A stretch of DNA of 34,165 bases from positions 1 to 34,165 of the forward strand of contig CAKRFY010000032.1 of assembly GCA_934320895.1 (NCBI GenBank), read 5' to 3'. The notes beneath the pieces are model-generated. The model was not told where the DNA came from. It worked only from the letters and a program-made list of their open reading frames with translations, and searched no databases. This DNA is from an uncultured Lachnospiraceae bacterium (lineage in GTDB: Bacteria; Bacillota; Clostridia; Lachnospirales; Lachnospiraceae). Below, piece after piece: positions 7,701-16,260 of the stretch (position 1 is the stretch's first letter; each line of letters starts with the position of its first letter). The position numbers were made by a program, and so were the translations under genes.

Positions 7701-9254
7701 AAGATATTTTGCTATCAATTCCACTGTCATCGTATGTCTATCAACATACTCTATCAACTTTTCTATATATCCAGTTTCTTCATCAGTGTACGCAATATCA
7801 TTATACAAATAAAATATTTCCAACAGATCCTTTATATCAGTCATTTTATCTATATTTATCTGCTTATAATTGTAGTCTCTGAAATCCATTCTTGTCGTTA
7901 TGATAAATTTTGCCGGACACTTAAATAAATTTTCAAGTTCTTCATCAAACTCTACATCAAAATTATCTATTATTATAAGATCATCAGGCGTTGCCGTCTT
8001 TTCAAGTATTTTTATTTTTCTTTTAAAGTAATCATCATCACTTTCTTTTTCATCACGCTCAATCTTGTTTATGTTTATCTCATTATTTACAAGTGTTTTT
8101 ATATCTTTCTCATATACTGCAAATGTAACTGTATTATATTTTTCTCTATACCGTGCTGCATACTGCTTTGCCGTTTCCGTTTTCCCTATACCGCCCATTC
8201 CTGACAAAAATACAAGCTGGTTATCAAAAAGTATTTTATCAATATCAGAAAGTTCATCTTCCCTTCCAATAAAATATGCAGAATTGTATTGAAATGAATC
8301 AAGCAGGTATACTCCATTTATATCGGACAATCTTATAAGTTTATCTAGTTTGTCTATAACCAGGGTTATCTCCTGCCAGCGTGATGCAGTTGCCGTCGAC
8401 AATGTATTTTTCAAAAAAGCAGTTATTTCCCTGTATATCACAGGCTGATATTTTTCACTTGCAAACTGCATTTTATCATATTCATATACACTCGATATCC
8501 TACAGTCACTTATATCCGCAGTTCTCCCAAATATTTTATAAAAAAGCACTGCACCGATAGAATAAATATCCGTATGAAATCCCATTTTTCTGATGTTTCC
8601 CTGAATCTGCTCAGGTGCAGAAAATCCCTTTGAAAATGATAATCCGTTTTTTCCACTCTCAACAAGTTCATCTGTAGTTGTAACAGAATCAAAATCAAAG
8701 AGAAGAATATGTTCAGCACTCTCAGGAAGAATAAATATATTTTCAGGCTTTATATCAAGATGAAGATAACCATGGTTATGATATTTTTTGATTATCTTAG
8801 CCAGACTTTTTATATGGGTAAATACTTCCTTTAAAGATTTATCTTTATATTTTCCATAATCCTCCCCCTCATCCAAAGTCATAAGGATATAAACTGTATT
8901 ATTTTTTCTTATTATCTCTGCCGGATTTACTGTAGAATTTATAAGCCCGAAAGTCTGTTTCACTTTTACATTTTTCTTATATGATTGTATAAATTTTTCT
9001 TTTATATCTTCAAACTCATTTTCCTTTTGCTCAGATATTGAAAGGCTGTTGTCATCCTTCCTTTTTAAAAATAGATATGCCGGATAACACTCCTTCAATC
9101 TTATGTTGTGTTTCACGCCGATACTGTCATTATATATGGCACCATAAACAATGCAATTTGCTCCTCTACCCGCCTCTGATACTATCTCAATCCTTTTGTC
9201 ATCCGATATTACAATTATACTTCCTATGCCCAATGCCTTTCTGTTATCTGCCAT
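4698..9254 (-). CDS. Ser/Thr protein kinase - STAND NTPase - helical-repeat fusion protein
   Basis: This 1518-residue protein has three parts. First is a eukaryote-like protein kinase (about 15-305): Gly loop GRGANC at 30-34, probable ATP lysine K54, catalytic loop HLDIKPEN (H165, D167), DFD in place of DFG (187-189), and APEQ (213-216). Second is an NB-ARC-like STAND NTPase (about 325-650): FIGREDEL lead-in, Walker A GMGGIGKT (352-359), Walker B LIIIDNFD (426-433) and TTR (453-455). Third is a long C-terminal helical region with TPR-like units around 975-1050 (AGKYAEAEKFYKKA, TGKYDKAIAAYKSVL). In STAND proteins the repeats sense a trigger, the NTPase oligomerises and the N-terminal domain is the effector; here that would be phosphorylation. 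The start is supported by GGGAG 10 bases before the ATG. A HTH-type gene is divergently transcribed from it. The domain order is seen; the trigger and substrates are unknown. Plausible roles are phage defence or stress signalling. Confidence 0.9.
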   Translation of the reverse strand: MADNRKALGIGSIIVISDDKRIEIVSEAGRGANCIVYGAIYNDSIGVKHNIRLKECYPAYLFLKRKDDNSLSISEQKENEFEDIKEKFIQSYKKNVKVKQTFGLINSTVNPAEIIRKNNTVYILMTLDEGEDYGKYKDKSLKEVFTHIKSLAKIIKKYHNHGYLHLDIKPENIFILPESAEHILLFDFDSVTTTDELVESGKNGLSFSKGFSAPEQIQGNIRKMGFHTDIYSIGAVLFYKIFGRTADISDCRISSVYEYDKMQFASEKYQPVIYREITAFLKNTLSTATASRWQEITLVIDKLDKLIRLSDINGVYLLDSFQYNSAYFIGREDELSDIDKILFDNQLVFLSGMGGIGKTETAKQYAARYREKYNTVTFAVYEKDIKTLVNNEININKIERDEKESDDDYFKRKIKILEKTATPDDLIIIDNFDVEFDEELENLFKCPAKFIITTRMDFRDYNYKQINIDKMTDIKDLLEIFYLYNDIAYTDEETGYIEKLIEYVDRHTMTVELIAKYLKNTCDEPRALYEKFLEKEGVTNTEDIGIKQRKDRKLRFNSVNSHIEILFDISDLNDREKELISSLSLFAGMRILKEEYEKIYKSGSVKINLERLVKRGWIEYDEKNKKISLHQVIQDILYKNIPPSAEKCPVIVEGMIKYISKKTESHAEKVIRRRMLKVFMERLTGESTRYAELCLKYGREPQLEKALEICKKYDDEKAADIIQKIYRKKISNALVNSGINFFENNSVKKSLADIKSMLQQVIYYINKSMSEKNHAINYCNASDSNTIIFSNINCNEADCKSEKYTTNNYNYIVKEYIDAASETWHLLEENNIVQNIEVEKISMEEEHDDSVGRIREVDEIYDLLVRMYEEAAERMSETDYDIAEKESLYKKIFDFYSDSDFISVYKNKYYADTDKAYEYQKILTELRKNEDTDTSDMSITDENGTTKLWFDDITCTEYAMKLEAAGKYAEAEKFYKKAYKDGEELLETAMDNIAEMYKKTGKYDKAIAAYKSVLDKDRKRLENGDCLIGYSCAICLKLISIFIEMKNVVEAKKYAMELISFEKKGADKERDEYAIRYIIAAYYKMYIIEKDTNDLWKECIKYYEMLGDSEIEQEIFDFIYEYIEKESISYEEATKIIERIDNWQNEEFKEKLVNCIIQKYKQKDSFAKYHIILLANLSQTLTDYKDDDASVKKAMKYIEKAKDLYAVCGISDEYIRGIIYKAEIKVRLSVDIDIDSDGYERNNELIEAIRKECNYMAIAEYHLKHQRNSAKEEVRIWQETADDYKDAEKYDMEDMCLEKIYKIMNDMCDRGVMKKTDDKYMQLLEKIVVAKTKSHKQTERLIQADLLTESGTLEKIHTDEYLAQNERYGSYNKTRSYVGEYLNSAIERYKNEKESKAWRKINEIINAGDMFVMIKEENRAVETYLEAGRMCIENEKNAENTRVKGKITDLLILIKNKITEQKGIWDNFAETENEDKNGQKSKKDNYRQQRNLKGECDTFIKSVSQEYEYKKIEFNTIK

Positions 9255-9382
9255 GCCTTTGTTACTCCCATTTTTTAATTTAACACCACGCTGGTGCAGC
9301 TTAAGTACAATACCTTAAAATACCATATCATTTTTCATCTAACCAGTTTGTAAAAGTGATTCTTTGCTTTTTTCCGTAATTT

Positions 9383-9409
9383 ATTATATCATAGATTTAT
9401 GAACGACAA
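9383..9409 (-). promoter_or_regulatory. Possible promoter of the kinase-STAND gene
   Basis: On the minus strand TATAAT (9383-9388) is preceded 15 bases upstream by TTGTCG (9404-9409). The -10 box is perfect but the -35 and spacing are weak, so an activator or an alternative sigma factor is possible. The 9255-9510 spacer holds no gene; both divergent start sites must lie in it. Confidence 0.45.
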
Positions 9410-9470
9410 AATCATCAGGCACAAAGTGCGACAGATACAAAGCATCTAAATTTTGGAGTTTCAAAAACTA

Positions 9471-9485
9471 TGCAGAAATCCTGCA
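9471..9485. promoter_or_regulatory. Small dyad upstream of the HTH-type gene
   Basis: TGCAG-AAATC-CTGCA is a perfect 5+5 inverted repeat 25 bases before the start codon at 9511. It is a candidate operator, for example for autoregulation by the HTH-type protein. Short dyads occur by chance, so support is weak. Confidence 0.3.
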
Positions 9486-9510
9486 CATAATATAAAAACC
9501 GGGGGCTACT

Positions 9511-10845
9511 ATGGATAACAATTATACAAGATTTAATACCGACAGCATATCTGACTTTATCAATAATGATGAAGATGGTTCTGACCAGGCAATTTATTTT
9601 TTAAAAGATAAAAACTCATTCAGACCATTTGACCAGGGGCTAAAAGAACTATTCAAAATGAAAAATATTGATGTTGATTTATCAAATAACGATAAAATTG
9701 CTGATTTTCTTTATTCAAAATTAAAAGATATAAAGGCCAATATAGAAAAAGATACCGTAACTTCATGGTTTTCTGGCAAACAACGCCCAAAAGTAGAAGC
9801 AGGCAGCCGCATAAAAATGTACGAAATATGTTTTGCACTTAATTTAAATGAAGCTGAAACCATATGGTTTTTTCAACATGTCTATTATGACAGGGCTTTT
9901 AACTACCATACTATTGATGAAGCCGTATTTTATTTTGCCTTTTCTAACGGATTGACCTATATGGAATCACTTGATATCATAAATAAGATAAATGAAGCTG
10001 ATGCACCTTCCGCCACAAACTATGAAGGCAATTATACACTGTTTGTCAAAAATCAGATAAACTCAATGAAAACTATTGATGAACTCACCACATTTTTGAT
10101 TTCCAATAAAGGAAATTTTCAGTCATGGAATAAAAGCGCCGGCAATATGCTTAAAAGTCTTGCTGCTGAAATAACTATTCCTGCCTCAGCCAAAGAAAAA
10201 ATAGACAAGCTCAAAAGAAACATAAGCCGTTTTCTATCCAGGCCATCTGATAAAACAGACCAATCAAAAAATTCTTTCTCAGGTAAAATTTATCTTGAAG
10301 ATTATAATGACTGCGGTCTTATCGTCAAAGAGATCATTTATGATTCCATAAATAACAATTACGATACACAGTCTCAGTGCGAATATATAAAAGAGGTCAT
10401 GAACAACAGAAATTTTATGAAAAATGCTTCTATACTCAGATACCTTGTCACAACCTCTGTCGGTGCTGGAAAAGATTCAACAATCCCATATATTGTGAGA
10501 AACAATTTTCCTTCAAAAAAGACAATGTCAGACCTTTTATCAGAAGATAAAATTTCAACTACAAAATCATATGATTCTATACGAAAACTTATTATACTTC
10601 TTGACTTTTATCGTTTCTGGGTAAATGTAAAGTTAAATTCTGAAAATGAATTTTACAAAGATTTAGATAAGGATAAACTTACAGAAATTTATATTGAAGA
10701 AGCGGGCAGCTGCCTTTATGATTGTGGATACGAAGATTTATATGCTGGAAATCCTTATGACTGGATTTTCCTCTGTGCCGCACATGCTGATGAGCCACTT
10801 GAATTTTTCAGATCATGTTTGTCTGACCTTTTACCTGATGAATAA
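9511..10845 (+). CDS. HTH-type protein of a kinase-associated family, unknown function
   Basis: This is a 444-residue protein preceded by GGGGG six bases before the ATG. Residues about 40-160 have the layout of a helix-turn-helix module seen beside many Firmicute protein kinases: a helical lead (FDQGLKELFKMKNI), TVTSWFSGKQRPKVEAGSR as the likely recognition turn (about 83-100), then MYEICFALNLNEAETIWFF and the repeat-like IDEAVFYFAFSNGLTYMES. That likeness is from memory of the family pattern, not a search. The remaining 280 residues are mostly helical with no catalytic motif recognised. The gene is one of only two on the plus strand and is divergent from the kinase-STAND gene, sharing its 256-base control region. 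This suggests a regulator or partner of that protein. It is followed by a dense block of palindromes rather than a simple terminator. Confidence 0.75.
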   Translation: MDNNYTRFNTDSISDFINNDEDGSDQAIYFLKDKNSFRPFDQGLKELFKMKNIDVDLSNNDKIADFLYSKLKDIKANIEKDTVTSWFSGKQRPKVEAGSRIKMYEICFALNLNEAETIWFFQHVYYDRAFNYHTIDEAVFYFAFSNGLTYMESLDIINKINEADAPSATNYEGNYTLFVKNQINSMKTIDELTTFLISNKGNFQSWNKSAGNMLKSLAAEITIPASAKEKIDKLKRNISRFLSRPSDKTDQSKNSFSGKIYLEDYNDCGLIVKEIIYDSINNNYDTQSQCEYIKEVMNNRNFMKNASILRYLVTTSVGAGKDSTIPYIVRNNFPSKKTMSDLLSEDKISTTKSYDSIRKLIILLDFYRFWVNVKLNSENEFYKDLDKDKLTEIYIEEAGSCLYDCGYEDLYAGNPYDWIFLCAAHADEPLEFFRSCLSDLLPDE

Positions 10846-10859
10846 AAATATCGGAGAAC

Positions 10860-10881
10860 AAAGAGTCGCTTGCGACTCTTT
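10860..10881. repeat. Perfect 22-base palindrome after the HTH-type gene
   Basis: AAAGAGTCGC (10860-10869) pairs with GCGACTCTTT (10872-10881) around TT. It begins 15 bases after the stop codon at 10843-10845 and is not followed by a T-run. It is directly followed by a further complex of dyads up to about 10925 (AATGC-GTA-GCATT; GCGGAA with TTCCGC). Confidence 0.7.
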
Positions 10882-10944
10882 CGCGCTTGAGCGGAATGCG
10901 TAGCATTTATTTCTTTTCCGCGAAATGCGCATCCTCACGGAGTG

Positions 10945-10989
10945 TTTTTTATGTTATAGGAAACGAGAAGTTTCCTATAACATAAAAAA
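10945..10989. repeat. Perfect 20-bp inverted repeat
   Basis: The left arm at 10945-10964 (TTTTTTATGTTATAGGAAAC) is exactly complementary to the right arm at 10970-10989, with the 5-base loop GAGAA. It lies between convergent genes (the HTH-type gene and trpS). Each arm ends in six T or A, so it can act as part of a terminator on either strand. Confidence 0.8.
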
Positions 10990-11014
10990 TGGAGCTGTCA
11001 TTTTGAACAGCTCC
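10984..11014 (-). terminator. Intrinsic terminator of trpS
   Basis: On the minus strand the perfect hairpin GGAGCTGT/ACAGCTCC (10991-11014, 8-base loop) is followed by ATTTTTT (10984-10990). It begins about 40 bases past the trpS stop codon. The T-run is shared with the 20-bp inverted repeat. Confidence 0.8.
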
Positions 11015-11054
11015 GTTCTGCATATATATAATGAATACTTATGATTTCATTATA

Positions 11055-12116
11055 TTATAATGTTCCATTATCAAAATAATCTATCTGCATCGCTTTTCTC
11101 ACATCACTTAATGTAGCTGCTGCCTTTTTCTCAGCTGTCTCGCTGCCTTTTCTTAAAATATCATATACATCAGGAAGTCGTTTTTCCCATGATTTTCTTC
11201 TCTCTCTGATCGGCTCAAGTTCTGCCTGCATTACATTATTAAGGAATTTTTTGACTTTCACATCACCGAGTCCACCTCGTCTGTAATGATCTTTTAATTC
11301 ATCAAGATTATTGTAGTCAGGTAAAAACTCCTCAAAATATTCTGGCTTGCAGAATGCATCAAGATAGATAAATACAGGATTTCCATCTACCTGACCCGGA
11401 TCCTCAACTTTTATATGATTTGGATCTGTATACATTGACATTACTTTTGTCTTAATGTCTTTTGATTCATCTGAAAGATAGATACAGTTTCCGAGTGATT
11501 TACTCATCTTTGCTTTTCCATCGATTCCTGGAAGTCTTAAACATGCCTCATTATCAGGAAGTACGATCTTTGGATCTGTAAGTGTTTCTCCATACACTGA
11601 ATTAAATTTGTGCACGATTTCCTTACACTGCTCTATCATTGGCATCTGGTCTTCTCCAACTGGAACAGTTGTTGCTCTGAATGCCGTTATATCTGCTGCC
11701 TGACTTATAGGATAACAGAAAAATCCTACTGGGATACTTGCCTCAAAATTACGCATTTTTATCTCAGCCTTTACCGTTGGATTTCTCTGAACTCTCGATA
11801 CTGTTACAAGATTCATATAATAAAATGTAAGTTCTGTAAGTTCAGGTACCATCGACTGAATAAATATAGTTGATTTTTCAGGATCAAGACCACATGCAAG
11901 GTAATCAAGTGCAACCTGGATAATGTTCTGTCTTACTTTTTCAGGATGCTCCGCATTGTCTGTAAGTGCCTGTGCATCAGCTATCATAATGTATATCTCG
12001 TCAAATTTTCCTGAGTTCTGTAATCTTACTCTCTCTTTTAATGAACCTACATAATGTCCTACATGAAGTTTACCGGTAGGACGATCACCTGTTAATATTA
12101 TCTGCTTTTGTTCCAT
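11055..12116 (-). CDS. trpS: Tryptophan--tRNA ligase
   Basis: Charges tRNA-Trp with tryptophan in the cytoplasm using ATP. At 353 residues it has the length of the TrpRS family. It shows the class I signatures: the opening [12 protein letters not shown] with HVGH (18-21) as the HIGH motif and KMSKS at 203-207. [14 protein letters not shown] and [11 protein letters not shown] match the TrpRS core. The ATG at 12116 is preceded by AAGGAG 9 bases upstream. It is a separate unit: a repeat copy and a 162-base spacer lie between it and ruvB upstream, and an intrinsic terminator follows. No T-box leader was found in the spacer, unlike many Firmicute trpS genes, so how it senses tryptophan is open. 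Confidence 0.97.
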   Translation of the reverse strand: MEQKQIILTGDRPTGKLHVGHYVGSLKERVRLQNSGKFDEIYIMIADAQALTDNAEHPEKVRQNIIQVALDYLACGLDPEKSTIFIQSMVPELTELTFYYMNLVTVSRVQRNPTVKAEIKMRNFEASIPVGFFCYPISQAADITAFRATTVPVGEDQMPMIEQCKEIVHKFNSVYGETLTDPKIVLPDNEACLRLPGIDGKAKMSKSLGNCIYLSDESKDIKTKVMSMYTDPNHIKVEDPGQVDGNPVFIYLDAFCKPEYFEEFLPDYNNLDELKDHYRRGGLGDVKVKKFLNNVMQAELEPIRERRKSWEKRLPDVYDILRKGSETAEKKAAATLSDVRKAMQIDYFDNGTL

Positions 12117-12160
12117 TTTATATTTCTCCTTAATTCTGTTTTCTTCTTATTAGTCCATTG

Positions 12161-12194
12161 TCAAGCGGATATTCGCGATCCGCTCTGCTGCTTG
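12161..12194 (+). repeat. Dispersed 34-base palindromic element, copy 3
   Basis: TCAAGCGGATATTCGCGATC followed by CGCTCTGCTGCTTG; the stem AGCGGAT/ATCCGCT is intact. It sits between ruvB (stop at 12279) and trpS (start at 12116). The tail CTCATAACAATATT matches that of copy 1, defining one of two tail types. Confidence 0.9.
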
Positions 12195-12278
12195 CTCATA
12201 ACAATATTAGCTGCAACATTACACTATATTGTACTATATATTTTTGTTTATCGCAATTACATTAAAATATTTTAAAAA

Positions 12279-13280
12279 TCATTGTTCTGAGTACACAAGT
12301 CCAAAATGCTCATATCCTGCTTTTGTCACACTTCTTCCGCGAGGAGTCCTTGCAATAAGTCCATTCTGCACAAGATATGGTTCATATACATCCTCTATCG
12401 TTCCCGCATCCTCACCTATAGATACGGCAAGCGCTTCAAGCCCTACAGGCCCACCACCAAAATTGTTTATCATAGTAAGTATTATCTGCCTGTCCGTATT
12501 ATCAAGTCCAAGTTTATCTACTTCAAGCAGATCAAGTGCAAAGTCAGCGACCTCTTTTGTTATCTTTCCATCATACTTTATCTGCGCAAAGTCTCTTACA
12601 CGTTTAAGCATCCTGTTTGCAAGTCTTGGGGTTCCTCTTGAACGCCTTGCAAGTTCAATGGCACCATCTTTTTCTATCTCAACATCAAGCACTTTAGCTG
12701 AATTTGTAATAATCTTATAAAGCTCATCTGTTGTATAAAACTCCATTCTGTTTACAACACCAAATCTGTCACGCAAAGGTGCTGAAAGCATTCCTGCTCT
12801 TGTTGTAGCTCCCACAAGTGTAAATTTAGGAAGATCCATTCTTATCGACCTTGCAGTAGGACCTTTTCCTATGACTATATCAACTGCATAGTCTTCCATT
12901 GCTGAGTACAAAACTTCTTCTGCCTGCCTGTTTAAACGATGAATCTCATCTATAAACAACAGATCACCCTCCGCAAGGCCATTCAATATCGCAACAAGGT
13001 CTCCCGTCTTTTCTATAACAGGACCTGATGTTACTTTAAAATTTACGCCCATCTCATTTGCAATAATTCCGGCAAGTGTAGTCTTTCCAAGTCCGGGAGG
13101 ACCGTATAAAAGAACATGGTCAAGTGCTTCACCTCTCTGCTTTGCTGCCTCGATATATATTTTCAGGTTGCCTTTAACTTTTTCCTGTCCTATGTAATCT
13201 TTTAGGAATTTAGGTCTTAATGTAGTTTCTATACCTGCATCTTCTTCCGTAAATTCAGTTGTTATACTCCTTTTTGCCAT
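12279..13280 (-). CDS. ruvB: Holliday junction branch migration ATPase RuvB
   Basis: Hexameric AAA+ motor that drives branch migration of Holliday junctions with RuvA. The 333-residue protein shows [16 protein letters not shown], Walker [12 protein letters not shown], Walker [11 protein letters not shown], sensor-1-type [18 protein letters not shown] with the arginine finger region, and the C-terminal winged helix ending [15 protein letters not shown]. The start at 13280 is chosen because GGAG lies 9 bases upstream; the ATG five codons earlier overlaps that site and has none of its own. It follows ruvA by 126 bases containing a repeat copy. No LexA-type box was seen upstream. Confidence 0.97.
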   Translation of the reverse strand: MAKRSITTEFTEEDAGIETTLRPKFLKDYIGQEKVKGNLKIYIEAAKQRGEALDHVLLYGPPGLGKTTLAGIIANEMGVNFKVTSGPVIEKTGDLVAILNGLAEGDLLFIDEIHRLNRQAEEVLYSAMEDYAVDIVIGKGPTARSIRMDLPKFTLVGATTRAGMLSAPLRDRFGVVNRMEFYTTDELYKIITNSAKVLDVEIEKDGAIELARRSRGTPRLANRMLKRVRDFAQIKYDGKITKEVADFALDLLEVDKLGLDNTDRQIILTMINNFGGGPVGLEALAVSIGEDAGTIEDVYEPYLVQNGLIARTPRGRSVTKAGYEHFGLVYSEQ

Positions 13281-13316
13281 GTGTCTTATCTCCATTTTTA
13301 CATTTATCTGATATTA

Positions 13317-13350
13317 TCAAGCGGATATTTTCAATCCGCTCTGCTACTTG
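13317..13350 (+). repeat. Dispersed 34-base palindromic element, copy 4
   Basis: Stem AGCGGAT/ATCCGCT with loop ATTTTCA, then CTGCTACTTG and the extended tail CTTGATAGTGTTAAAT. It lies between ruvA (stop at 13407) and ruvB (start at 13280). Confidence 0.9.
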
Positions 13351-13406
13351 CTTGATAGTGTTAAATCACAGATATTCTTATTCAAATCATAGATTAAAGA
13401 TATAAC

Positions 13407-14027
13407 TTATCCATACAGATTTTTTAAACTGAGTTTTAAAAGTTCCTCAACTGTAATATCTTCACTGGCATCAACCTTTCTAACGGCTTTTGTTGCTTCT
13501 GTTGCAGAATATCCAAGTGCCACCAGCGCCTCGATCGCATCTGATACTACCTGTTTTGAGTTATCCTTTTCAAATATACTCTGCTGCCCGTTAATCTCCT
13601 GTGAAATATCTTCTGCAACATCACGCATCTTAAGTTTATCTTTAAGCTCGATAACCACTTTACTTGCTGTTTTAGCTCCGATTCCTGGTGCTTTTGCTAT
13701 CGTTTTTGCATCATCTGCCATTACAGCATATCTTATATCATCTGCCGACAATGTTCCAAGGACACCTATCGCACCCTTTGGGCCTATACCACTAACAGTG
13801 ATAAGCAGCTTAAATATTTCAAGTGTATCTCTGTCAAGAAATCCAAAAAGTTGAAGTGCATCCTCTCTTACATGCATATAGGTATATATCATAACTTCGC
13901 TGCCTATAAGCGGCATATTTCCTATAACAGACATAGGTACAAATATCTCATAACCTATTCCATTATTTTCTACTATAATAGTGTTTTCGTATATGTGAAC
14001 CAGTTTTCCTTTTATAAAACTAATCAT
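13407..14027 (-). CDS. ruvA: Holliday junction DNA-binding protein RuvA
   Basis: Tetrameric junction-binding partner of RuvB. The 206-residue length is typical. It begins MISFIKGKLVHIYEN with the OB-fold domain, then two helix-hairpin-helix motifs (LLITVSGIGPKGAIGVL and IAKAPGIGAKTASKVVIEL), and ends with the RuvB-contacting domain (VSDAIEALVALGYSATEA). The ATG at 14027 overlaps the TAA stop of the upstream zinc-ribbon gene by one base, with GGAGG just before, so translation is probably coupled. ruvB follows 126 bases downstream. Confidence 0.97.
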   Translation of the reverse strand: MISFIKGKLVHIYENTIIVENNGIGYEIFVPMSVIGNMPLIGSEVMIYTYMHVREDALQLFGFLDRDTLEIFKLLITVSGIGPKGAIGVLGTLSADDIRYAVMADDAKTIAKAPGIGAKTASKVVIELKDKLKMRDVAEDISQEINGQQSIFEKDNSKQVVSDAIEALVALGYSATEATKAVRKVDASEDITVEELLKLSLKNLYG

Positions 14028-14284
14028 TAGTCATCCTCCAGACGGCTGAATGTACCCTTTACGGTATTTAACCAGCCCTCATCCATAAATTTTATTATCT
14101 CATAAGGGTGTATCCCAAGTTCTTCTGATATCTGAAGTGCATTACTGTTTGGATAAAGTTTCAGATATGATACGATATCATCAAGCTGCGAATCATCAAC
14201 ACTGCGGCATTCCTTGCAGCATAATGTCCTTATCTTTGATTTAAAAACCTTATGACAATGCTTACATACATTTGTATAGATCAT
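14027..14284 (-). CDS. YvyF-like zinc-ribbon/winged-helix protein
   Basis: This 85-residue protein has four cysteines in two pairs (CKHC and CCKEC region) forming a likely zinc ribbon, followed by a small winged-helix-type domain (LYPNSNALQISEELGIHPYEIIKFMDEGWL). The layout resembles the TIGR03826/YvyF family, first named from a flagellar operon in Bacillus but widespread in Firmicutes that lack flagella; this assignment is from memory of the family pattern. The start at 14284 is favoured because GGGGG lies 5 bases upstream, while the ATG four codons earlier has no ribosome site. It overlaps ruvA by one base. No flagellar gene is nearby, so a flagellar role is not supported here. Confidence 0.75.
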   Translation of the reverse strand: MIYTNVCKHCHKVFKSKIRTLCCKECRSVDDSQLDDIVSYLKLYPNSNALQISEELGIHPYEIIKFMDEGWLNTVKGTFSRLEDD

Positions 14285-14335
14285 ATTTTCCCCCATATCT
14301 TTGCTAAAGTTTTATATTTTGTTAAAAAATATATA

Positions 14336-15988
14336 CTACAATAATGTTGAAAATACATTTAATATCGGTTGAACCATCTTCCATGTCCTTGGTCTGTTCA
14401 ACCACTCCTGATAAGTGATTTCCTTACTTTCATTAAATGTTTTTTCAAAATCTTTCTTTACATCGTTCTGAATCTGCTTTCCCGACATCCAAACACCATT
14501 TTCATAGTGAAGATAAAAACTTCTGTAATCCATATTTATCGTCCCTACAATAACAGCGTCCTCCGTAAGTATCTGCTTTGCATGTATAAATCCCGGTGTA
14601 TATTCATAAATTCTCACACCTGCCCTGAGCAAAACACCATAGTTATAATTGGTAAGCATTTTTACCTGTTTTTTGTCAGGTATATTTGGTGTGACTATCC
14701 TTACATCCACCCCTCTTTTTACTGCTTCGATAAGCGACTGCTTCATATAGTCTTCTATTATGAGATAAGGTGTTGTTATATAAAGATATTTGTTTGAGTA
14801 CATTATCATCTGATTATAAATGCTCTCTATAGGATTTCGAGGATTGTTGGCAGGTCCATCTGATATTACCTGACAATATGTGTTTCCAACTCTCGGATAC
14901 AATGCTTTATACTTAAGATAATCTATATGCACATCATCTCTGCCACATACCTCCCACATCTGTAAAAATACAACTGTAAGCCCCCATACGCCTTCGCCGC
15001 ATATCCTAACACCCGTATCTTTCCATACACCGAAACGCTCGATAAGATTTGCATACTCATCTGCAAGGTTAAAACCACCGGTATATCCCACTTCACCATC
15101 TATTATAAGTATTTTCTGATGCGAGCGGAAATTCATGTAAAGTTCTCCTGTATATTTGTGTATCGGATTAAATATCCTTACCTCAAAGCCCTCATCTTCA
15201 AGAACTCTTTTAAAATATTTTCCTGTCCTTATAGCTGCGCCAAAATCATCATACATAAACTTGACCTCAACGCCTTCGGCTATTTTTCTTAGCAGTATCT
15301 CATGGAGTTTATCCCACAATGCGCCCTCGGCAACTATAAAGAAATCAATAAGTATAAATTTTTCAGCTTTCTCAAGATCAGCAAATATATCCTCAAAAAC
15401 ATCTTCACCCATTGGATAATAAGAAACTTCATTGCCGCCTGTAAACATATATTTTTCAGCAGACATATATTTTACCATGCGCCCCGCAACAGGATTTTTG
15501 TTTATATAGTCGTTTACAAGCTTTTTATCTTCCAAAAGAAATTGATTTCCATATGATATCTGTCTTAATATATAACGGTCAAGAAAGTTTCTCTTTTTTC
15601 CTGACCTTCCCCATAGATAATACATAAAAAAGCCGCTTATAGGCAAAAGAAGTACAATAGATATCCATGCCAGTCTGTAGGACGGACTCTGATTACGGTT
15701 TACAAGCGTAACTATCGCTATAACAGATATAAGTTCAACTATAAAGTAAAAATATACAGTAAACTGTCTGAGCAAAAACGGAAGGAATATAATAAGTAAT
15801 ACCTGTAAAAAAACAATCAATGCAGTAACCAATACTCTCAACAAACCACTGAGATCGTTCTGCACTCTTCCTTTAAGTCCACTTAAGTATTGCTTTTTTT
15901 CTTTTCCATACTGTTGCGAATTTTTCTTTTTCTTGTTTTTCCTTACCCATTTTTCATAGGCAGAATCTGAATTAAAAAACTTTTCCAA
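14336..15988 (-). CDS. cls: Cardiolipin synthase (phospholipase D family)
   Basis: Membrane enzyme that joins two phosphatidylglycerol molecules into cardiolipin. The 550-residue protein has a basic N-terminus, three hydrophobic segments (about 52-72, 77-96, 106-126) and two PLD domains. The first HKD motif is complete (H290, K292, D297). The second reads HAKQILTED, with Glu where the usual Asp stands and Asp one place later, a substitution worth noting. The start is TTG at 15988, with GGAGG 7 bases upstream; no ATG nearby fits. It lies 51 bases upstream of the YvyF-like gene and may lead the cls-yvyF-ruvA-ruvB run. At 550 residues it is somewhat longer than the usual 480-510, owing to the N-terminal extension. 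Confidence 0.93.
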   Translation of the reverse strand: MEKFFNSDSAYEKWVRKNKKKKNSQQYGKEKKQYLSGLKGRVQNDLSGLLRVLVTALIVFLQVLLIIFLPFLLRQFTVYFYFIVELISVIAIVTLVNRNQSPSYRLAWISIVLLLPISGFFMYYLWGRSGKKRNFLDRYILRQISYGNQFLLEDKKLVNDYINKNPVAGRMVKYMSAEKYMFTGGNEVSYYPMGEDVFEDIFADLEKAEKFILIDFFIVAEGALWDKLHEILLRKIAEGVEVKFMYDDFGAAIRTGKYFKRVLEDEGFEVRIFNPIHKYTGELYMNFRSHQKILIIDGEVGYTGGFNLADEYANLIERFGVWKDTGVRICGEGVWGLTVVFLQMWEVCGRDDVHIDYLKYKALYPRVGNTYCQVISDGPANNPRNPIESIYNQMIMYSNKYLYITTPYLIIEDYMKQSLIEAVKRGVDVRIVTPNIPDKKQVKMLTNYNYGVLLRAGVRIYEYTPGFIHAKQILTEDAVIVGTINMDYRSFYLHYENGVWMSGKQIQNDVKKDFEKTFNESKEITYQEWLNRPRTWKMVQPILNVFSTLL

Positions 15989-16260
15989 TTAACTACCTCC
16001 TGACAACTCCCATATTGCTTTCACATAAGCCGTATAAAACCATCGTTACTATTCACACATATCGTACAACCAGTAACAAAACATCTGTTGCGTCCTCAGG
16101 TTTTAAGTAAACAGCACTTCCATTTTCAAGTTATATATTATATCATTTATATGAAACGCTTTGCTTAGTATTCTAACACAAATTGAATAGGTTTTGCAAA
16201 TCTTCTCCCACCGTCCAGGGACAATGGGTTTCCACCTATGGTAATGAAAGGAATTTATTT

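Noticed and set aside
12117..12278. Possible T-box leader of trpS
   Set aside because: No T-box consensus, specifier loop or antiterminator was found in the 162 bases, only a palindromic repeat copy.
13281..14335. LexA/SOS box for ruvAB
   Set aside because: No GAAC-N4-GTTC-type motif seen upstream of the ruvA, ruvB or YvyF-like genes.
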